Source of the DNA: Qipengyuania proteolytica | Lineage (GTDB): Bacteria > Pseudomonadota > Alphaproteobacteria > Sphingomonadales > Sphingomonadaceae | Direction of reading: 5' to 3' | Length of the DNA stretch: 64,000 nt | NCBI RefSeq assembly: GCF_019711565.1 | Contig: NZ_JAIGNN010000002.1 | Location: 62,001-126,000, forward strand | Shown here: piece after piece, positions 29,442 through 39,621 of the stretch | Position numbering within the stretch: the first letter of the stretch is position 1 | Layout: each line of letters begins with the position of its first letter | Notes under the pieces: generated by a model | The model's database searches: none | Told to the model about the DNA's origin: nothing | The model's input: the letters and a program-made list of their open reading frames with translations, nothing else | Position numbers and translations under genes: made by a program

Positions 29442-31247
29442 ATGCCCACCTATAGCGCCCCCACCCGCGACACCCGCTTCATCGTCAACGAAGTCCTCGA
29501 TCTCGCCAGCTACGGCAATCTGCCCGGCTTCGAGATGGCGAGCCCCGACGTGACCGATGCGGTCATCAACGAAGGTGGCAAGTTCTGCGCCGAAGTGCTC
29601 GCGCCGATCAATCAGTCGGGCGACCAGGAAGGCTGCACCCGCCACGAAGACGGTTCGGTGACGACGCCCAAGGGTTTCAAGGAAGCCTTCGACCAGTTCC
29701 GCGCGGCCGGCTGGGGCACGCTGGCGCATCCGGAAGAGTTCGGCGGGCAGGGCATGCCGCACGTCCTCGGCTTCGTGATGGAAGAGTTCATCTCCAGCGC
29801 CAACCAGGCCTTCGGCATGTATCCGGGCCTGACCAATGGAGCGATCTCGGCGCTGATCGCCAAGGGTTCGCAGGAACAGAAGGAAATGTACCTGCCGAAG
29901 ATGGTCTCGGGCGAATGGACCGGCACCATGAACCTGACCGAGCCGCATTGCGGCACCGATCTCGGCATGATCCGCACCAAGGCGGAACCCCAGGCCGACG
30001 GCAGCTATGCGATCACCGGAACCAAGATTTTCATCTCGGCCGGCGAACACGACATGAGCGAGAACATCATCCACCTCGTCCTCGCCAAGACCCCTGGTGC
30101 GCCCGACAGCACCAAGGGTATATCGCTGTTCGTCGTGCCCAAGTTCCTGGTCAATGAAGACGGTACGCCGGGCGAGCGCAATGGCGTGATGTGCGGCTCG
30201 ATCGAGCACAAGATGGGCATCCACGCGAACTCGACCTGCGTCCTCAACTACGACGGCGCCAAGGGCTGGCTCGTGGGCGAAGAAAACAAGGGCCTTGCAG
30301 CCATGTTCATCATGATGAACGCAGCGCGCCTCGGCGTCGGCATCCAGGGCCTGAGCCAGGCCGAAGTCGCCTACCAGAACGCCGTTGCCTATGCGCTCGA
30401 CCGTCGCCAGGGCCGCGCGCTGACCGGTCCGGCCGATCCGAACGCGCAGGCCGACCCGATCTTCGTCCACCCCGACGTGCGCCGCATGCTGATGGATGCC
30501 AAGACCTTCACCGAAGGCATGCGCATGCTGTGCCTGTGGGGCGCGCTGCTGGTCGATCTCAGCCACAAGGCGCAGACCGAGGAAGAGCGCGAGGAAGCCG
30601 ACGCCATGATTGGCCTGCTGACCCCGGTCATCAAGGGTTACGGCACCGACAAAGGCTACGAAGTCGCCACCAACATGCAGCAGGTCTTCGGCGGCCACGG
30701 CTATATCGAGGAATGGGGCATGAGCCAGTTCGTGCGCGACGCCCGCATCGCCCAGATCTACGAAGGCACCAATGGCGTGCAGGCGATGGACCTGTGCGGC
30801 CGCAAGCTCGCCAGCAAGGGCGGCGCGGCGATCCAGGCCTTCTTCAAGGCAGTCGGCGACGACATCGCCGCGGCCAAGGGCGACGAGACGCTGGCCCCGC
30901 TGGCAGAGCAACTGGAAAAGGCGCTCGGCCATCAGCAGGCGGCGACCATGTGGTTCATGCAGAACGCAATGCAGAACCCCAACCACCTCGGTGCCGGTGC
31001 GCATCACTACATGCACATCATGGGCATCGTCTCGCTCGGCTGGATGTGGCTGCGCATGGCCAAGACCGCGCAGGCGGCGCTGGCCGGCGGCAGCGACGAC
31101 AAGGCGTTCTACGAAGCGAAGCTCGCCAGCGCGCGCTACTACATGGACCGTTTCCTGCCCGACGCCGGCGCGCTGCGCCGCAAGCTCGAGAGCGGTTCGG
31201 ACAGCATGATGGCGCTCGGCGAAGAGGCTTTCGCCACAGCGGCCTGA
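29442..31247 (+). CDS. Acyl-CoA dehydrogenase (FadE/DmdC-like)
   Basis: A 601-residue FAD-dependent acyl-CoA dehydrogenase of the long type with an extra C-terminal domain. It has an N-terminal helical domain, a central FAD-binding beta domain (NLTEPHCGTDLG, ITGTKIFISAGEHD) and a C-terminal helical domain with QVFGGHGYIEEWG and IYEGTNGVQAMDL, where Glu441 is at the position of the catalytic base. The extra domain (about 465-601) is that of fatty-acid and methylmercaptopropionyl-CoA dehydrogenases. The substrate is not determined by the sequence. It lies directly behind a MerR regulator and ahead of a GC hairpin. Confidence 0.93.
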   Translation: MPTYSAPTRDTRFIVNEVLDLASYGNLPGFEMASPDVTDAVINEGGKFCAEVLAPINQSGDQEGCTRHEDGSVTTPKGFKEAFDQFRAAGWGTLAHPEEFGGQGMPHVLGFVMEEFISSANQAFGMYPGLTNGAISALIAKGSQEQKEMYLPKMVSGEWTGTMNLTEPHCGTDLGMIRTKAEPQADGSYAITGTKIFISAGEHDMSENIIHLVLAKTPGAPDSTKGISLFVVPKFLVNEDGTPGERNGVMCGSIEHKMGIHANSTCVLNYDGAKGWLVGEENKGLAAMFIMMNAARLGVGIQGLSQAEVAYQNAVAYALDRRQGRALTGPADPNAQADPIFVHPDVRRMLMDAKTFTEGMRMLCLWGALLVDLSHKAQTEEEREEADAMIGLLTPVIKGYGTDKGYEVATNMQQVFGGHGYIEEWGMSQFVRDARIAQIYEGTNGVQAMDLCGRKLASKGGAAIQAFFKAVGDDIAAAKGDETLAPLAEQLEKALGHQQAATMWFMQNAMQNPNHLGAGAHHYMHIMGIVSLGWMWLRMAKTAQAALAGGSDDKAFYEAKLASARYYMDRFLPDAGALRRKLESGSDSMMALGEEAFATAA

Positions 31248-31257
31248 TCACTGCAAG

Positions 31258-31282
31258 GGCGGTCGCGCATCGCGCGGCCGCC
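31258..31282 (+). terminator. Hairpin after the acyl-CoA dehydrogenase
   Basis: A 10-bp stem (31258-31267 with 31273-31282, one G-T pair) closes on a 5-nt loop, 10 nt past the stop. There is no T run. It lies in the 45-bp gap between convergent genes. Confidence 0.5.
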
Positions 31283-31292
31283 TCGTCGCATC

Positions 31293-31773
31293 TCAAGGGT
31301 TCGCGGTTTCAGTCTCCCGTGGAACGACGCATTTCGCGGTGACGACGATTGCCTCGAGCATTGCCGGCGTGTCTTGCGGCCGATGAGGACACCCCGTGAG
31401 ACGGAACTGCACCTTGGGCAGCATGACCCAAAAATATTTGCCCTCCAGCTCGCGGGCGACTTTGAATCTAGCACGCCGGCCCGCTTGGGCCTCTACGACG
31501 CTCGTCAGGAAAGCATTCCCGCCCTCGACCACGACGGTATGCACAATCCTTTGCTCGGGGCCGACCAGAGCAAAGACCTGGACGACGCCCTCTTCTCTTC
31601 GGCGAAGCGCGCGCTTGGGATAGTCTGAATCGAAAACAAGGGGTCGCTGCAGGACTTGCCTGGTCACCCAGGGTTATGCCGCTGACGGCATCCGAAGGAT
31701 CGGCGCTGGCCACATCGGAAACGATTGCGGCGACAATTGCTAGCACGAGCGAGGCAAAACTCGCGCCCCTCAT
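31293..31773 (-). pseudogene. TonB C-terminal-like gene, apparent frameshift
   Basis: Two overlapping frames together make one plausible gene. The upstream frame starts with ATG 31773, overlapping the dienelactone hydrolase stop as ATGA, and encodes a clean signal peptide ([20 protein letters not shown]). It then runs into unlikely Arg/Cys-rich sequence. The downstream frame, open after a TAA at 31676-31674, encodes a TonB C-terminal-like domain (DYPKRALRRREEGVVQVFAL, then VVEAQAGRRARFKV). Joining them needs the loss of one base, somewhere between about 31630 and 31680 where AAAA and GGGG runs occur. It is a real mutation, a sequencing error or recoding. The downstream part alone lacks any signal peptide. 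Confidence 0.6.
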
Positions 31774-32468
31774 CCCAGCACCACGTCAAACAAGGCATAC
31801 ATCGCCGCCCAGCTCTGCCGGTCGGCACTCGCGTTGTAGGCAGGGTTGGGTGAGCCATCGAGCATGTGCGGATTGGTGAAGCCGTGCTCGACGCCCGCGT
31901 AGCTGTGGAAGTGCCAGTCGGCCTGCACGCCGTCCATCTCTTCCCAGAAACTCGTGACCTGACTGCGCGGCACCAGCGCATCGGCATCGCCGTGACACAC
32001 GAGGATCCGCGGCTTGATCGGCTTGTCGGCGGGGAGGAGAGTTTCGAGCAGCCCGTGGAAACTCACCACAGCCGTTAGCACCTGCCCGTCGCGCGCCATC
32101 TCGAGGACGGCAAAACCGCCGAGACAGAAACCGATGGCGAGATGCGGCATATCGGGATGCAATTCTCGCAGCAGTTCGAGAGTTGCCCGGAAGCGCGCCC
32201 TTGCGGCCTGCGGATCGGACCGCAGCCTCGTCATGGCGGCAAAGGCCGCCTCGAAATTCGACGGGGCATCGGGGCCGTAAAAGTCGCCGATGAGGACGGC
32301 GTATCCCGCCTCCACCAGCGCCTCGGCCTTGGCCTCGACGCCGGGCGTTGAATTCATGAAGGTCGGAAAGATCGCGACCGCCGCCCGGGGCGTGCTTTCC
32401 GGCACACCGTGCAAGCCGGTCAACGGGACCTCACCGTCCCGATAGGCAATCCTTTCGAGTCCGCTCAC
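31770..32468 (-). CDS. Dienelactone hydrolase family protein
   Basis: An alpha/beta hydrolase of 232 residues. It has the dienelactone hydrolase nucleophile motif GFCLGG (Cys115), the acid in [10 protein letters not shown] (Asp161 or Asp163) and the His in GVEHGFTNP (His195). No signal peptide is seen. The start is a GTG at 32468 that overlaps the cysK stop (GTGA). Upstream in-frame codons lie inside cysK. Substrate unknown; family members cleave dienelactones and other esters. Confidence 0.9.
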   Translation of the reverse strand: MSGLERIAYRDGEVPLTGLHGVPESTPRAAVAIFPTFMNSTPGVEAKAEALVEAGYAVLIGDFYGPDAPSNFEAAFAAMTRLRSDPQAARARFRATLELLRELHPDMPHLAIGFCLGGFAVLEMARDGQVLTAVVSFHGLLETLLPADKPIKPRILVCHGDADALVPRSQVTSFWEEMDGVQADWHFHSYAGVEHGFTNPHMLDGSPNPAYNASADRQSWAAMYALFDVVLG

Positions 32469-33382
32469 TCGGGCAGGAAGTCCGGTACCGACAGGTAGCG
32501 TTCGCCCGTGTCGTAGTTGAAGCCGAGCACGCGGCTGCCGGCGGGCAGGTCGGGCAGCTTCTTGGCGATAGCGGCCAGCGTCGCGCCGCTGGAAATGCCC
32601 ACGAGCAGGCCTTCCTTGGCCGCGCACTGGCGGGCCATCTCCTTGGCGGCCTCGGCGTCGACCTGGATCGCGCCATCGATCGCCTGTGTGTGCAGGTTCC
32701 CGGGCAGGAAACCCGCGCCGATGCCCTGGATCGGGTGCGGGCCGGGCTGGCCGCCGCTAATCACGGGCGAAAGTTCGGGTTCGACCGCATAGGCCTTCAT
32801 CTCCGGCCAGCTCTCCTTGAGCTTCTCAGCGCATCCGGTCAGGTGGCCGCCCGTGCCGACGCCGGTGATCATCACGTCGACCGGCGTGTCGGCGAAGTCG
32901 TCGAGGATTTCCTTCGCCGTTGTGCGCGCGTGGACCTGCCAGTTGCTGTCGTTGTCGAACTGGCTGGGCATCCAAGCACCGTCGATTTCGGACACCAGCT
33001 CCTGTGCGCGTTCGATCGCGCCCTTCATGCCCTTTTCCTTGGGCGTGAGGTCGAAGCTGGCGCCATAGGCAAGCATCAGGCGGCGGCGCTCGATGCTCAT
33101 GCTTTCGGGCATGACGAGGATCAGCTTGTAGGCCTTGACGGCCGCTGTCATGGCGAGGCCGATCCCGGTGTTGCCGCTGGTCGGCTCGACGATCGTGCCG
33201 CCAGGCTTGAGTTTGCCCGACGCCTCCGCATCCTCGATCATAGCAAGGCCGATGCGGTCCTTGATCGAACCGCCGGGATTGGCGCGCTCGCTCTTCACCC
33301 AGACCTCGTGGTCGGGGAAAAGGCGCGCAAGGCGGATGTGCGGGGTGCCGCCGATGGTGGCGAGGACGGAGTCGGCTTTCAT
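32465..33382 (-). CDS. cysK: Cysteine synthase A
   Basis: O-acetylserine sulfhydrylase, a PLP enzyme making L-cysteine from O-acetylserine and sulfide. The 305-residue product has the PLP lysine in GGSIKDRIG (about residue 42), the substrate loop PTSGNTGIG, and the phosphate-binding [10 protein letters not shown]. It overlaps the upstream MFS stop and the downstream hydrolase start by 4 nt each, so it is translated within a coupled chain. Position inside a transporter operon is not typical for cysK. Confidence 0.95.
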   Translation of the reverse strand: MKADSVLATIGGTPHIRLARLFPDHEVWVKSERANPGGSIKDRIGLAMIEDAEASGKLKPGGTIVEPTSGNTGIGLAMTAAVKAYKLILVMPESMSIERRRLMLAYGASFDLTPKEKGMKGAIERAQELVSEIDGAWMPSQFDNDSNWQVHARTTAKEILDDFADTPVDVMITGVGTGGHLTGCAEKLKESWPEMKAYAVEPELSPVISGGQPGPHPIQGIGAGFLPGNLHTQAIDGAIQVDAEAAKEMARQCAAKEGLLVGISSGATLAAIAKKLPDLPAGSRVLGFNYDTGERYLSVPDFLPE

Positions 33383-34704
33383 GGCATCTGCTCCTTGAGT
33401 TGTTCTTCGGGGGGAGTGTCTAGCAATTCTTGCGGAGGGTCAAAGGTCCGCGTGGTGCGCAGGACCGGGAAGATCCGGCTCCAGATGGCGACAGTGACGA
33501 TCGCCCCCGCGCCGCCGCCGACCACCGCGATCACCGGACCGAAGACGAATGCGAGCGATCCGGAGAAGAAATCGCCGAACTCGTTCGAGGCGCTGATCGT
33601 CAGCAGGCTGACCGAGGAAACGCGGCCGCGCTTGTCGTCGGGCGTGTGCAGCTGGATCAGCGACTGGCGGATATAGACGCTGAACATGTCCGCCGCGCCG
33701 ACAATGAATAGCATCGCGAGACTGAGCGGCATGGATTTCGAGAGGCCGAAAACCACCGTCGCGAGCCCGAAGATCGCCACGGCCCAAAGCATCTTCGGGC
33801 CCACATTGGTTTTGAGAGGGCGGAACGAGAACCACAGCGCAGTCAGCGCCGCGCCGACTGCCGGTGCCATGGCCAGCTGGGCGAGCCCCGTTTCGCCGAC
33901 CTGCAGAATGTCGCGTGCATAGACCGGGAACAATGCCGTCGCTCCAGCCAGGAAGACCGCAAAGAGATCGAGCGTAATCGCGCCGAGCACCATCTTGTTG
34001 CGCACGACGTAGCGCAGGCCCTCTACCATCTGGTGGATGGGCCTCTTGTTCTGTTCGCGCGGCGGCTGCGGGACCTTGCCGACGAACGAGATCGCAGTGA
34101 TCGAGACCGCAAACAGGCCGGTCGCCATCAGGTAGGGCAGGGCGGGCATGATCGCATAGGTGTAGCCACCGATTGCCGGGCCAACGATCATCCCGACCTG
34201 CCACGCAATGCTCGACAGGGCGATGGCATTGGGCAGGATGGCCTTGGGCACGAGGTTCGGAGCAAGCGCCGATAGCGCGGGTCCATTGAACGCTCGTACG
34301 ATCCCGAGGACGACGGCGACACCATAGAGCCAGGCGAGCGAGAGGTCCTCGTGCCATGTCAGGAAAGCCAGCGTCGCGGCACAGGCCAATTGCGCGATCA
34401 TGGTCAGCCGCGCGAGGCTGCGCCGGTCGAAATGGTCGGCGGCCCAACCTGAAAACGGCGTGAGGACAAAGAGGGGCAGGAATTGCAGCAGGCCGATAAG
34501 TGCCAGCTGGCCCGAAGCCTCGGCGACGTTCAGCCCACCATCGCGCGCGATATTGTAGGTCTGCCACCCGATGATCAGCATCATCGCATATTGCGCCAGC
34601 GTCATCGTCAAACGGCTCAGGAAATAGGCGCGGAAATTGGGTATTCGCAGCGGCGAATGATCGGGGGACGGGTCGGCTTGCGTTTCGCTCACGCCAAAAT
34701 GCAT
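33379..34704 (-). CDS. MFS transporter, EntS/MFS_3-like
   Basis: A 441-residue transporter with about 11-12 membrane helices and the MFS motif A variant [13 protein letters not shown] between helices 2 and 3. It matches the MFS_3 group that includes enterobactin exporter EntS. The cargo is unknown. ATG 34704 is annotated, but a GTG 12 nt downstream (34692) is equally possible, because a strong hairpin (34706-34739) covers the region before the ATG. It heads the four-gene overlapping chain with cysK, the hydrolase and the TonB-like gene. Confidence 0.88.
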   Translation of the reverse strand: MHFGVSETQADPSPDHSPLRIPNFRAYFLSRLTMTLAQYAMMLIIGWQTYNIARDGGLNVAEASGQLALIGLLQFLPLFVLTPFSGWAADHFDRRSLARLTMIAQLACAATLAFLTWHEDLSLAWLYGVAVVLGIVRAFNGPALSALAPNLVPKAILPNAIALSSIAWQVGMIVGPAIGGYTYAIMPALPYLMATGLFAVSITAISFVGKVPQPPREQNKRPIHQMVEGLRYVVRNKMVLGAITLDLFAVFLAGATALFPVYARDILQVGETGLAQLAMAPAVGAALTALWFSFRPLKTNVGPKMLWAVAIFGLATVVFGLSKSMPLSLAMLFIVGAADMFSVYIRQSLIQLHTPDDKRGRVSSVSLLTISASNEFGDFFSGSLAFVFGPVIAVVGGGAGAIVTVAIWSRIFPVLRTTRTFDPPQELLDTPPEEQLKEQMP

Positions 34705-34705
34705 G

Positions 34706-34739
34706 GCAGGCGCGCCTTCGGTTGTGAAGACGCGCCTGC
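34706..34739 (-). other. Hairpin directly before the MFS start
   Basis: GCAGGCGCG and CGCGCCTGC form a perfect 9-bp stem, extended after one mismatch by CTTC/GAAG, with a 6-nt loop. On the minus strand it ends 1 nt before the MFS ATG and includes the only purine-rich stretch before it. It could end the PilZ transcript, since TTTT follows 7 nt later inside the coding sequence, or it could mask the MFS ribosome-binding site. Confidence 0.5.
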
Positions 34740-34767
34740 TTTGCGCTCTGGAATCAGAAGTTGGGGA

Positions 34768-35106
34768 TCAGCGCAGTTTGCGCAGGCGCGGGTTGGGCTG
34801 CAGCTCGTCGATCAGCGCCAGGAAGTCGTCCATGCGAATGATGCGTTCGAACTGGAAACCGGCGCGGTTGTCGCGCTGCCAGATCACGTAGGATTCGATC
34901 CTCCCGATAATCGGCAGACGAACGATCACGCGATCGCCGCGGTTCAGGCCCTCGGCATTGTCGACCATGAAGCCGTTCGCCGAGATGTTCGCGATGTGAA
35001 GGCGCAGGTCACCCTTGCCGAAATGCTCCGCAATCACCGGATGATCGACCGGGTGGCGCGCCATGCGCCGCTGGTCGGTTACGCTGAGTTGTGCTCCCGC
35101 ACTCAT
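34768..35106 (-). CDS. PilZ domain protein
   Basis: A single PilZ domain of 112 residues. PilZ binds cyclic di-GMP through an RxxxR and a (D/N)xSxxG motif; here these are RRMAR and NISANG in the right order, so binding is expected. A protein of this size usually acts as a diffusible effector on motility, polysaccharide or pili. ATG 35106 is preceded by GGAGGG; an ATG at 35139 is in frame but is poorly placed. The upstream 108 bp are A/T rich and probably hold its promoter. Confidence 0.9.
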   Translation of the reverse strand: MSAGAQLSVTDQRRMARHPVDHPVIAEHFGKGDLRLHIANISANGFMVDNAEGLNRGDRVIVRLPIIGRIESYVIWQRDNRAGFQFERIIRMDDFLALIDELQPNPRLRKLR

Positions 35107-35214
35107 GGTTGGCGATCCCTCCAAAAAGTTGATCGACAAAGCCTTGCAGCAAAATGCGTAAAAATTGGTAAATCGAGCGGAAGATTTGTTACCGCGCGGC
35201 GCGTTTACAGGGAC

Positions 35215-36444
35215 TTATGGCCGCAGGACCGCGTGCTTCTTCTTGCCCAGGCTGAGCTTGGCTTCGGCGCCTTCTGCGAGAGTGATGAGGAAGCCCGGAT
35301 CGGTGACCGTTTCGTCATCGAGCCTGACCGCGCCCTCCGCCAGCTTGCGCTTCGCTTCCCCGTTGGAAGCCGTAAATCCCAGCGCGGTAAGCGCCGCCCC
35401 GATGCGCATGCCCTCGTCACCGAGTGAGAGAGTAGGCAGGTCCTCGCCCGCGCCGCCGCCGGCAAAGGTTTCGGCAGCCGTCTTCGCTGCGAGCGCGGCG
35501 GCATCTTCACCGCGAACAAGCTTGGTTACCTCATTGGCAAGAACCGTCTTGGCATCGTTGATCGCCGCGCCCTCGAGCGCCTCGAGGCGGGCGATCTCGT
35601 CGAGCGGCACATCCGTGAACAGGCGCAGGAAACGACCCACGTCGCGATCGTCGACATTGCGCCAGTACTGCCAGAAGTCATAGCTCGGCAGCTGTTCCTC
35701 GTTGAGCCACACGGCACCTGCCGCGGTCTTGCCCATCTTCGATCCGTCCGCGGTGGTCAGCAGCGGCGTCGTCAGGCCGAACAACTCGGTCCCGTCCATG
35801 CGGCGGCCCAGTTCCATCCCGTTGACGATATTCCCCCATTGGTCGCTGCCGCCCATCTGCAAGCGGGCCCCCATCTCTTTCGCCAGGTGCCGGAAATCGT
35901 AGCCCTGCAGGATCATGTAGTTGAATTCGAGGAACGTCATCGGCTGTTCGCGTTCGAGCCGCAGCTTGACCGAATCGAAGGTGAGCATGCGATTGATCGT
36001 GAAGTGGTTGCCGACCTTGCGGAGCATCTCGATGTAGCCGATGCCGCCCAGCCAGTCGTAATTGTCGACCATGACGGCGTCGGTCGGGCCATCGCCGAAG
36101 GTGAGGACGCGTTCGAACACCTTGCGGATGGAGGCGATGTTCGCGGCGATCGATTCTTCGCCGAGCATCTGCCGGCTTTCATCCCGGCCGGACGGGTCGC
36201 CGATGCGCGTCGTCGCTCCGCCCATCAGCACGATCGGCTTGTGTCCCGTCTGCTGGAGGCGGCGCAACATCATGATTTGCACCAGGCTGCCGATGTGCAA
36301 CGACGGCGCGGTCGCATCGAACCCGATATAGCCGGGCACCACCTGCTTTCCAGCAAGCGCATCGAGGCCTTCCGGATCGGTAATCTGGTGGATATAGCCA
36401 CGCTCTTCGAGCAGGCGCAGGAGGTCGGACTGGTAGGTGCTCAT
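35215..36444 (-). CDS. tyrS: Tyrosyl-tRNA synthetase
   Basis: Class I synthetase charging tRNA-Tyr, 409 residues. The HIGH motif appears as LHIGS (about residue 49), followed by [13 protein letters not shown], the tyrosine pocket with MLTFDSVK and YMILQGYD, and a KMSKS loop as [10 protein letters not shown]-terminal S4-type RNA-binding domain occupies about 340-409. It is divergent from the DOMON-like gene with only 32 bp between starts, so the two promoters must overlap coding sequence or each other. Confidence 0.96.
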   Translation of the reverse strand: MSTYQSDLLRLLEERGYIHQITDPEGLDALAGKQVVPGYIGFDATAPSLHIGSLVQIMMLRRLQQTGHKPIVLMGGATTRIGDPSGRDESRQMLGEESIAANIASIRKVFERVLTFGDGPTDAVMVDNYDWLGGIGYIEMLRKVGNHFTINRMLTFDSVKLRLEREQPMTFLEFNYMILQGYDFRHLAKEMGARLQMGGSDQWGNIVNGMELGRRMDGTELFGLTTPLLTTADGSKMGKTAAGAVWLNEEQLPSYDFWQYWRNVDDRDVGRFLRLFTDVPLDEIARLEALEGAAINDAKTVLANEVTKLVRGEDAAALAAKTAAETFAGGGAGEDLPTLSLGDEGMRIGAALTALGFTASNGEAKRKLAEGAVRLDDETVTDPGFLITLAEGAEAKLSLGKKKHAVLRP

Positions 36445-36476
36445 GATGGAGCGCCCGCTAGCACTTAAGGAGCGGC

Positions 36477-37019
36477 ATGCAAACGTACGATCTCGTCTCC
36501 CACGCCGCATGCCCGCCTAGCCGGGTGACGGCGATCGCCGCCCGGATAATCGGTTTCGATTCCAACTGGCTGCGGCTCCGCTGGCGGATCGAGGGCAGTT
36601 CCTCGCTGGTCGTGCCGCCATTTGCGGGCAAGGGCAGGGCGGACGAACTCTGGAAAACCACCTGTTTCGAGCTGTTCGTCAAGCCGGAATGGGGCGAGAG
36701 CTATGTCGAGTTCAACCTCTCTCCCTCCGAACGCTGGAGTGCCTACGCCTTTACCGGCAGGCGCGAGGGCATGGCCGAGCATCCTGTTCCGCGCGAACCT
36801 GATTGTACCATTCGCATCGGCAGCAGCTTCACGATTTTCGATGCAGCCATCCCGGCCGCGGCCATCCCGGACGGCCCATCGTCTATGGCCATGACCTGCG
36901 TGATCGAGGAGGCGCACGGCGTCAAAAGCTATTGGGCGCCGAGCCACAATTCCCCGCAGCCGGATTTCCACGATCCCGCTTGCTTCACGGCGATGCTTCC
37001 GGCACCGAGCGGCACATGA
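36477..37019 (+). CDS. DOMON-like domain protein
   Basis: A 180-residue protein of the DOMON-like group found mainly in sphingomonads and relatives. The beta-sandwich pattern includes [37 protein letters not shown] and a C-terminal [17 protein letters not shown]. Such domains may bind sugars or heme; no function is established. It lacks a signal peptide. AAGGAG precedes the ATG, and the stop overlaps the next start by 4 nt, so its product is made together with the NamZ-type enzyme. Confidence 0.85.
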   Translation: MQTYDLVSHAACPPSRVTAIAARIIGFDSNWLRLRWRIEGSSSLVVPPFAGKGRADELWKTTCFELFVKPEWGESYVEFNLSPSERWSAYAFTGRREGMAEHPVPREPDCTIRIGSSFTIFDAAIPAAAIPDGPSSMAMTCVIEEAHGVKSYWAPSHNSPQPDFHDPACFTAMLPAPSGT

Positions 37020-38218
37020 AATTCGGTATCGATCGCCTCCTGACCGAGGATGAACTGCGCGCCCCGCTCGAAGGCAAGCGCGTGTCGCTCGTGGCTCACC
37101 CCGCGTCCGTCACGGCGCAGCTTGACCATTCGCTCGATGCGCTGATCGCGCGCGGCGTGAATGTGACCTCTGCCTTCGGTCCGCAGCACGGCCTCAAAGG
37201 CGACAAGCAGGACAATATGGTCGAAACCGCGGACGAGACCGATCCGCGCTTCAACATCCCGATTTTCAGTCTTTACGGCGAGGTCCGCCGCCCCAGCGGC
37301 CAGATGATGTCGAGCGCCGATGTCTTCCTGTTCGACCTGCAAGACCTAGGCTGCCGCATCTACACGTTCGTCACCACGCTGCTCTACCTTATGGAAGAGG
37401 CGGCACGCATGGGGAAGGAAGTGTGGGTGCTAGACCGGCCCAATCCGGCGGGTGGCCCGGTCGAAGGGACGCTGCTGGTGCCGGGGCAGGAAAGCTTCGT
37501 CGGCGCAGCCCCGATGCCGATGCGTCACGGCCTGACGATGGGCGAAATGGGGCACTGGTTCAAAGCCCATTTCGGCCTCGACCTCGATTTCAAGGTGATC
37601 GAGATGGTCGGGTGGAAGCCGGGACACGCGCCCGGATTCGGCTGGCCCGAGAGCCGGATCTGGATAAACCCCAGCCCCAATGCCGCCAGCCTCAACATGG
37701 CCCGCGCCTATGCCGGTACGGTCATGCTCGAAGGGACCACGCTGAGCGAGGGCAGGGGGACGACCCGCCCGCTCGAAGTGCTGTTCGGCGCGCCCGACGT
37801 GGACGCCGCGGCGGTGCTGAAGGCCATGCATGAGCTTGCGCCGTCCTGGCTGCGGGGCTGTGCGATCCGCGAATGCTGGTTCGAGCCAACCTTCCACAAA
37901 CATGCCGGCGCGCTGTGCAATGCGCTCATGATCCATGCAGAGGGCGCCTTCTACGATCACTACGAGTTCCGCCCCTGGCGCTTGCAGGCGCTCGCCTTCA
38001 AGGCGATCCGCAAACTCTATCCCGATTACGAACTGTGGCGCGATTTCCCCTATGAATACGAGCTCGAGCGGCTGGCCATCGAAGTGATCAACGGCGGCCC
38101 GGCGCTGCGCGAATGGGTCGACGATCCCGCAGCGGAGCCCGGCGATCTCGACCGGATGGCAGGCGCCGACGAGGGGCAATGGCGCCAGTCCATCGCACCG
38201 CACCTTCTGTACAGCTGA
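37016..38218 (+). CDS. DUF1343 exo-beta-N-acetylmuramidase, NamZ-like
   Basis: The 400-residue product belongs to DUF1343 (glycoside hydrolase family 171), whose characterised member NamZ releases N-acetylmuramic acid from peptidoglycan fragments. Conserved features are FGPQHGLKGDKQDNM (about 55-69), IFSLYGEVRRPS, FDLQDLGCRIYTF, DRPNPAGG and EGTTLSEGRGTTRPLE. No signal peptide is visible, so a cytoplasmic role in muropeptide recycling is more likely than a secreted one. It is co-translated with the DOMON-like protein. Confidence 0.9.
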   Translation: MKFGIDRLLTEDELRAPLEGKRVSLVAHPASVTAQLDHSLDALIARGVNVTSAFGPQHGLKGDKQDNMVETADETDPRFNIPIFSLYGEVRRPSGQMMSSADVFLFDLQDLGCRIYTFVTTLLYLMEEAARMGKEVWVLDRPNPAGGPVEGTLLVPGQESFVGAAPMPMRHGLTMGEMGHWFKAHFGLDLDFKVIEMVGWKPGHAPGFGWPESRIWINPSPNAASLNMARAYAGTVMLEGTTLSEGRGTTRPLEVLFGAPDVDAAAVLKAMHELAPSWLRGCAIRECWFEPTFHKHAGALCNALMIHAEGAFYDHYEFRPWRLQALAFKAIRKLYPDYELWRDFPYEYELERLAIEVINGGPALREWVDDPAAEPGDLDRMAGADEGQWRQSIAPHLLYS

Positions 38219-38328
38219 TTTTGCCGGACCCGATCTTCGAATTCTCAAGGATCGGCTTGACCTCTCTCCTCCGATAGGGTTGCTTAGGCGCAAGTGACGG
38301 GCATACCCGCGCTTCGGGAGAGACGAAC

Positions 38329-39621
38329 ATGGCAACAGCCGCCTCGGGCGAGACGACAACCACCACCGTGCGTGCCACGCTGTGGATCCTGCTGGTCGTC
38401 TACATCTTCAATTTCATCGACCGCCAGATCGTCAACATCCTCGCCGAACCGATAGCCATCGACCTTGGCCTGAACGATACGCAGATCGGCTTGATGACGG
38501 GGCTGGCCTTCGCGCTGTTCTACACCGTCCTCGGGTTGCCGATCGCCCGCTTCTCCGACCGACCGACGACCCATCGCCCCCGCCTGATCGCCATCGCGCT
38601 CGCCACCTGGTCGGCGATGACGGCGCTGTGCGGGCTGGCGCAGAACTTCGTCCAGTTGCTCCTCGCCCGCATCGGGGTCGGCGTGGGGGAGGCGGGCTGT
38701 ACACCGCCCGCCCATTCGCTGATTTCCGATCTCGTACCTGCCGAGAAACGCAGCTCGGCGCTCGCCTTCTATGCCCTCGGCATTCCGATCGGCACACTGC
38801 TGGGCATGCTGATCGGCGGCGTTCTCGCTGACTGGGTCGGATGGCGCAGAGCCTTCCTCTTCGTCGGCCTGCCGGGCGTCGCGCTTGCGCTGGTGGTGTG
38901 GGTAATTCTCAAGGAACCGCGGAGGCGGGAAAGCCTGGAAGTCTTGCGCCAGCGCGGCACGGAGGATGTCCAGCCGTTCTTCAAATCCATGGCCAAGGTC
39001 ATGGGCTCGCGCGCTTTCGTCCTGCTGCTGGCAGCGGGATCGGCTGCAGCTTTCCTATCCTATGGCAAGACCACCTGGACGACGATTTTCTTCCAGCGGA
39101 CCCATGGGCTCACCCCGGGCGAAGTCGGCTTCTGGTTCGGCATCGTCAATGGCGCGGCCGGCATCGCGGGGACGGTCCTCGGCGGGTACCTCGCCGACCG
39201 CTTTGGCGCGGTCAACCGGCGCCACGTACTGACTGCGCCCGCCGTCGGCATGGTCATCGCCGTGCCGATCGCTTTCATGGCCTACCAGGCGCAGAGCTGG
39301 CAGGCGGGCCTCGTGCTACTGTTCCTCCCGACGCTGCTCAATTCGCTCTACTACGGCCCCACCTATTCCTCCGTGCAAGGGCTGGTGTCAGTACGGTCGA
39401 GGGCGATCGCGGCGGCGGTGCTGCTGTTCTTCCAGAACCTCATCGGGCTGGGCCTGGGGCCGCTGTTCTTCGGTATGCTGTCCGACTGGCTGCGCCCGGA
39501 GTATGGCGAGGAGAGCGTGCGCTACGTGCTCTACGGCGCTGCCTTCCTCGGCCTCATCCCGGCATTCTTCTTCTGGCGCTGCAGCCTTCGGCTCAACGAC
39601 GAACTCGATAAGCAGGGTTAG
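38329..39621 (+). CDS. MFS transporter, spinster-like
   Basis: A 430-residue, 12-helix major facilitator. It opens with [16 protein letters not shown], characteristic of spinster-type MFS proteins, and has motif A near [16 protein letters not shown] and a helix-5 motif GIPIGTLLG. Substrates in this branch include lipids, sugar acids and aromatics. GGAGA lies 10 nt before the ATG. Its stop shares bases with the stop of the convergent DUF817 gene (TTAG). It is separated from namZ by 110 bp and probably has its own promoter. Confidence 0.9.
   Translation: MATAASGETTTTTVRATLWILLVVYIFNFIDRQIVNILAEPIAIDLGLNDTQIGLMTGLAFALFYTVLGLPIARFSDRPTTHRPRLIAIALATWSAMTALCGLAQNFVQLLLARIGVGVGEAGCTPPAHSLISDLVPAEKRSSALAFYALGIPIGTLLGMLIGGVLADWVGWRRAFLFVGLPGVALALVVWVILKEPRRRESLEVLRQRGTEDVQPFFKSMAKVMGSRAFVLLLAAGSAAAFLSYGKTTWTTIFFQRTHGLTPGEVGFWFGIVNGAAGIAGTVLGGYLADRFGAVNRRHVLTAPAVGMVIAVPIAFMAYQAQSWQAGLVLLFLPTLLNSLYYGPTYSSVQGLVSVRSRAIAAAVLLFFQNLIGLGLGPLFFGMLSDWLRPEYGEESVRYVLYGAAFLGLIPAFFFWRCSLRLNDELDKQG

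Noticed and set aside
29247..31016. A 589-codon open frame antisense to the acyl-CoA dehydrogenase
   Set aside because: Composition (His/Asp/Gly/Val repeats) is that of an antisense shadow, with no recognisable domain.
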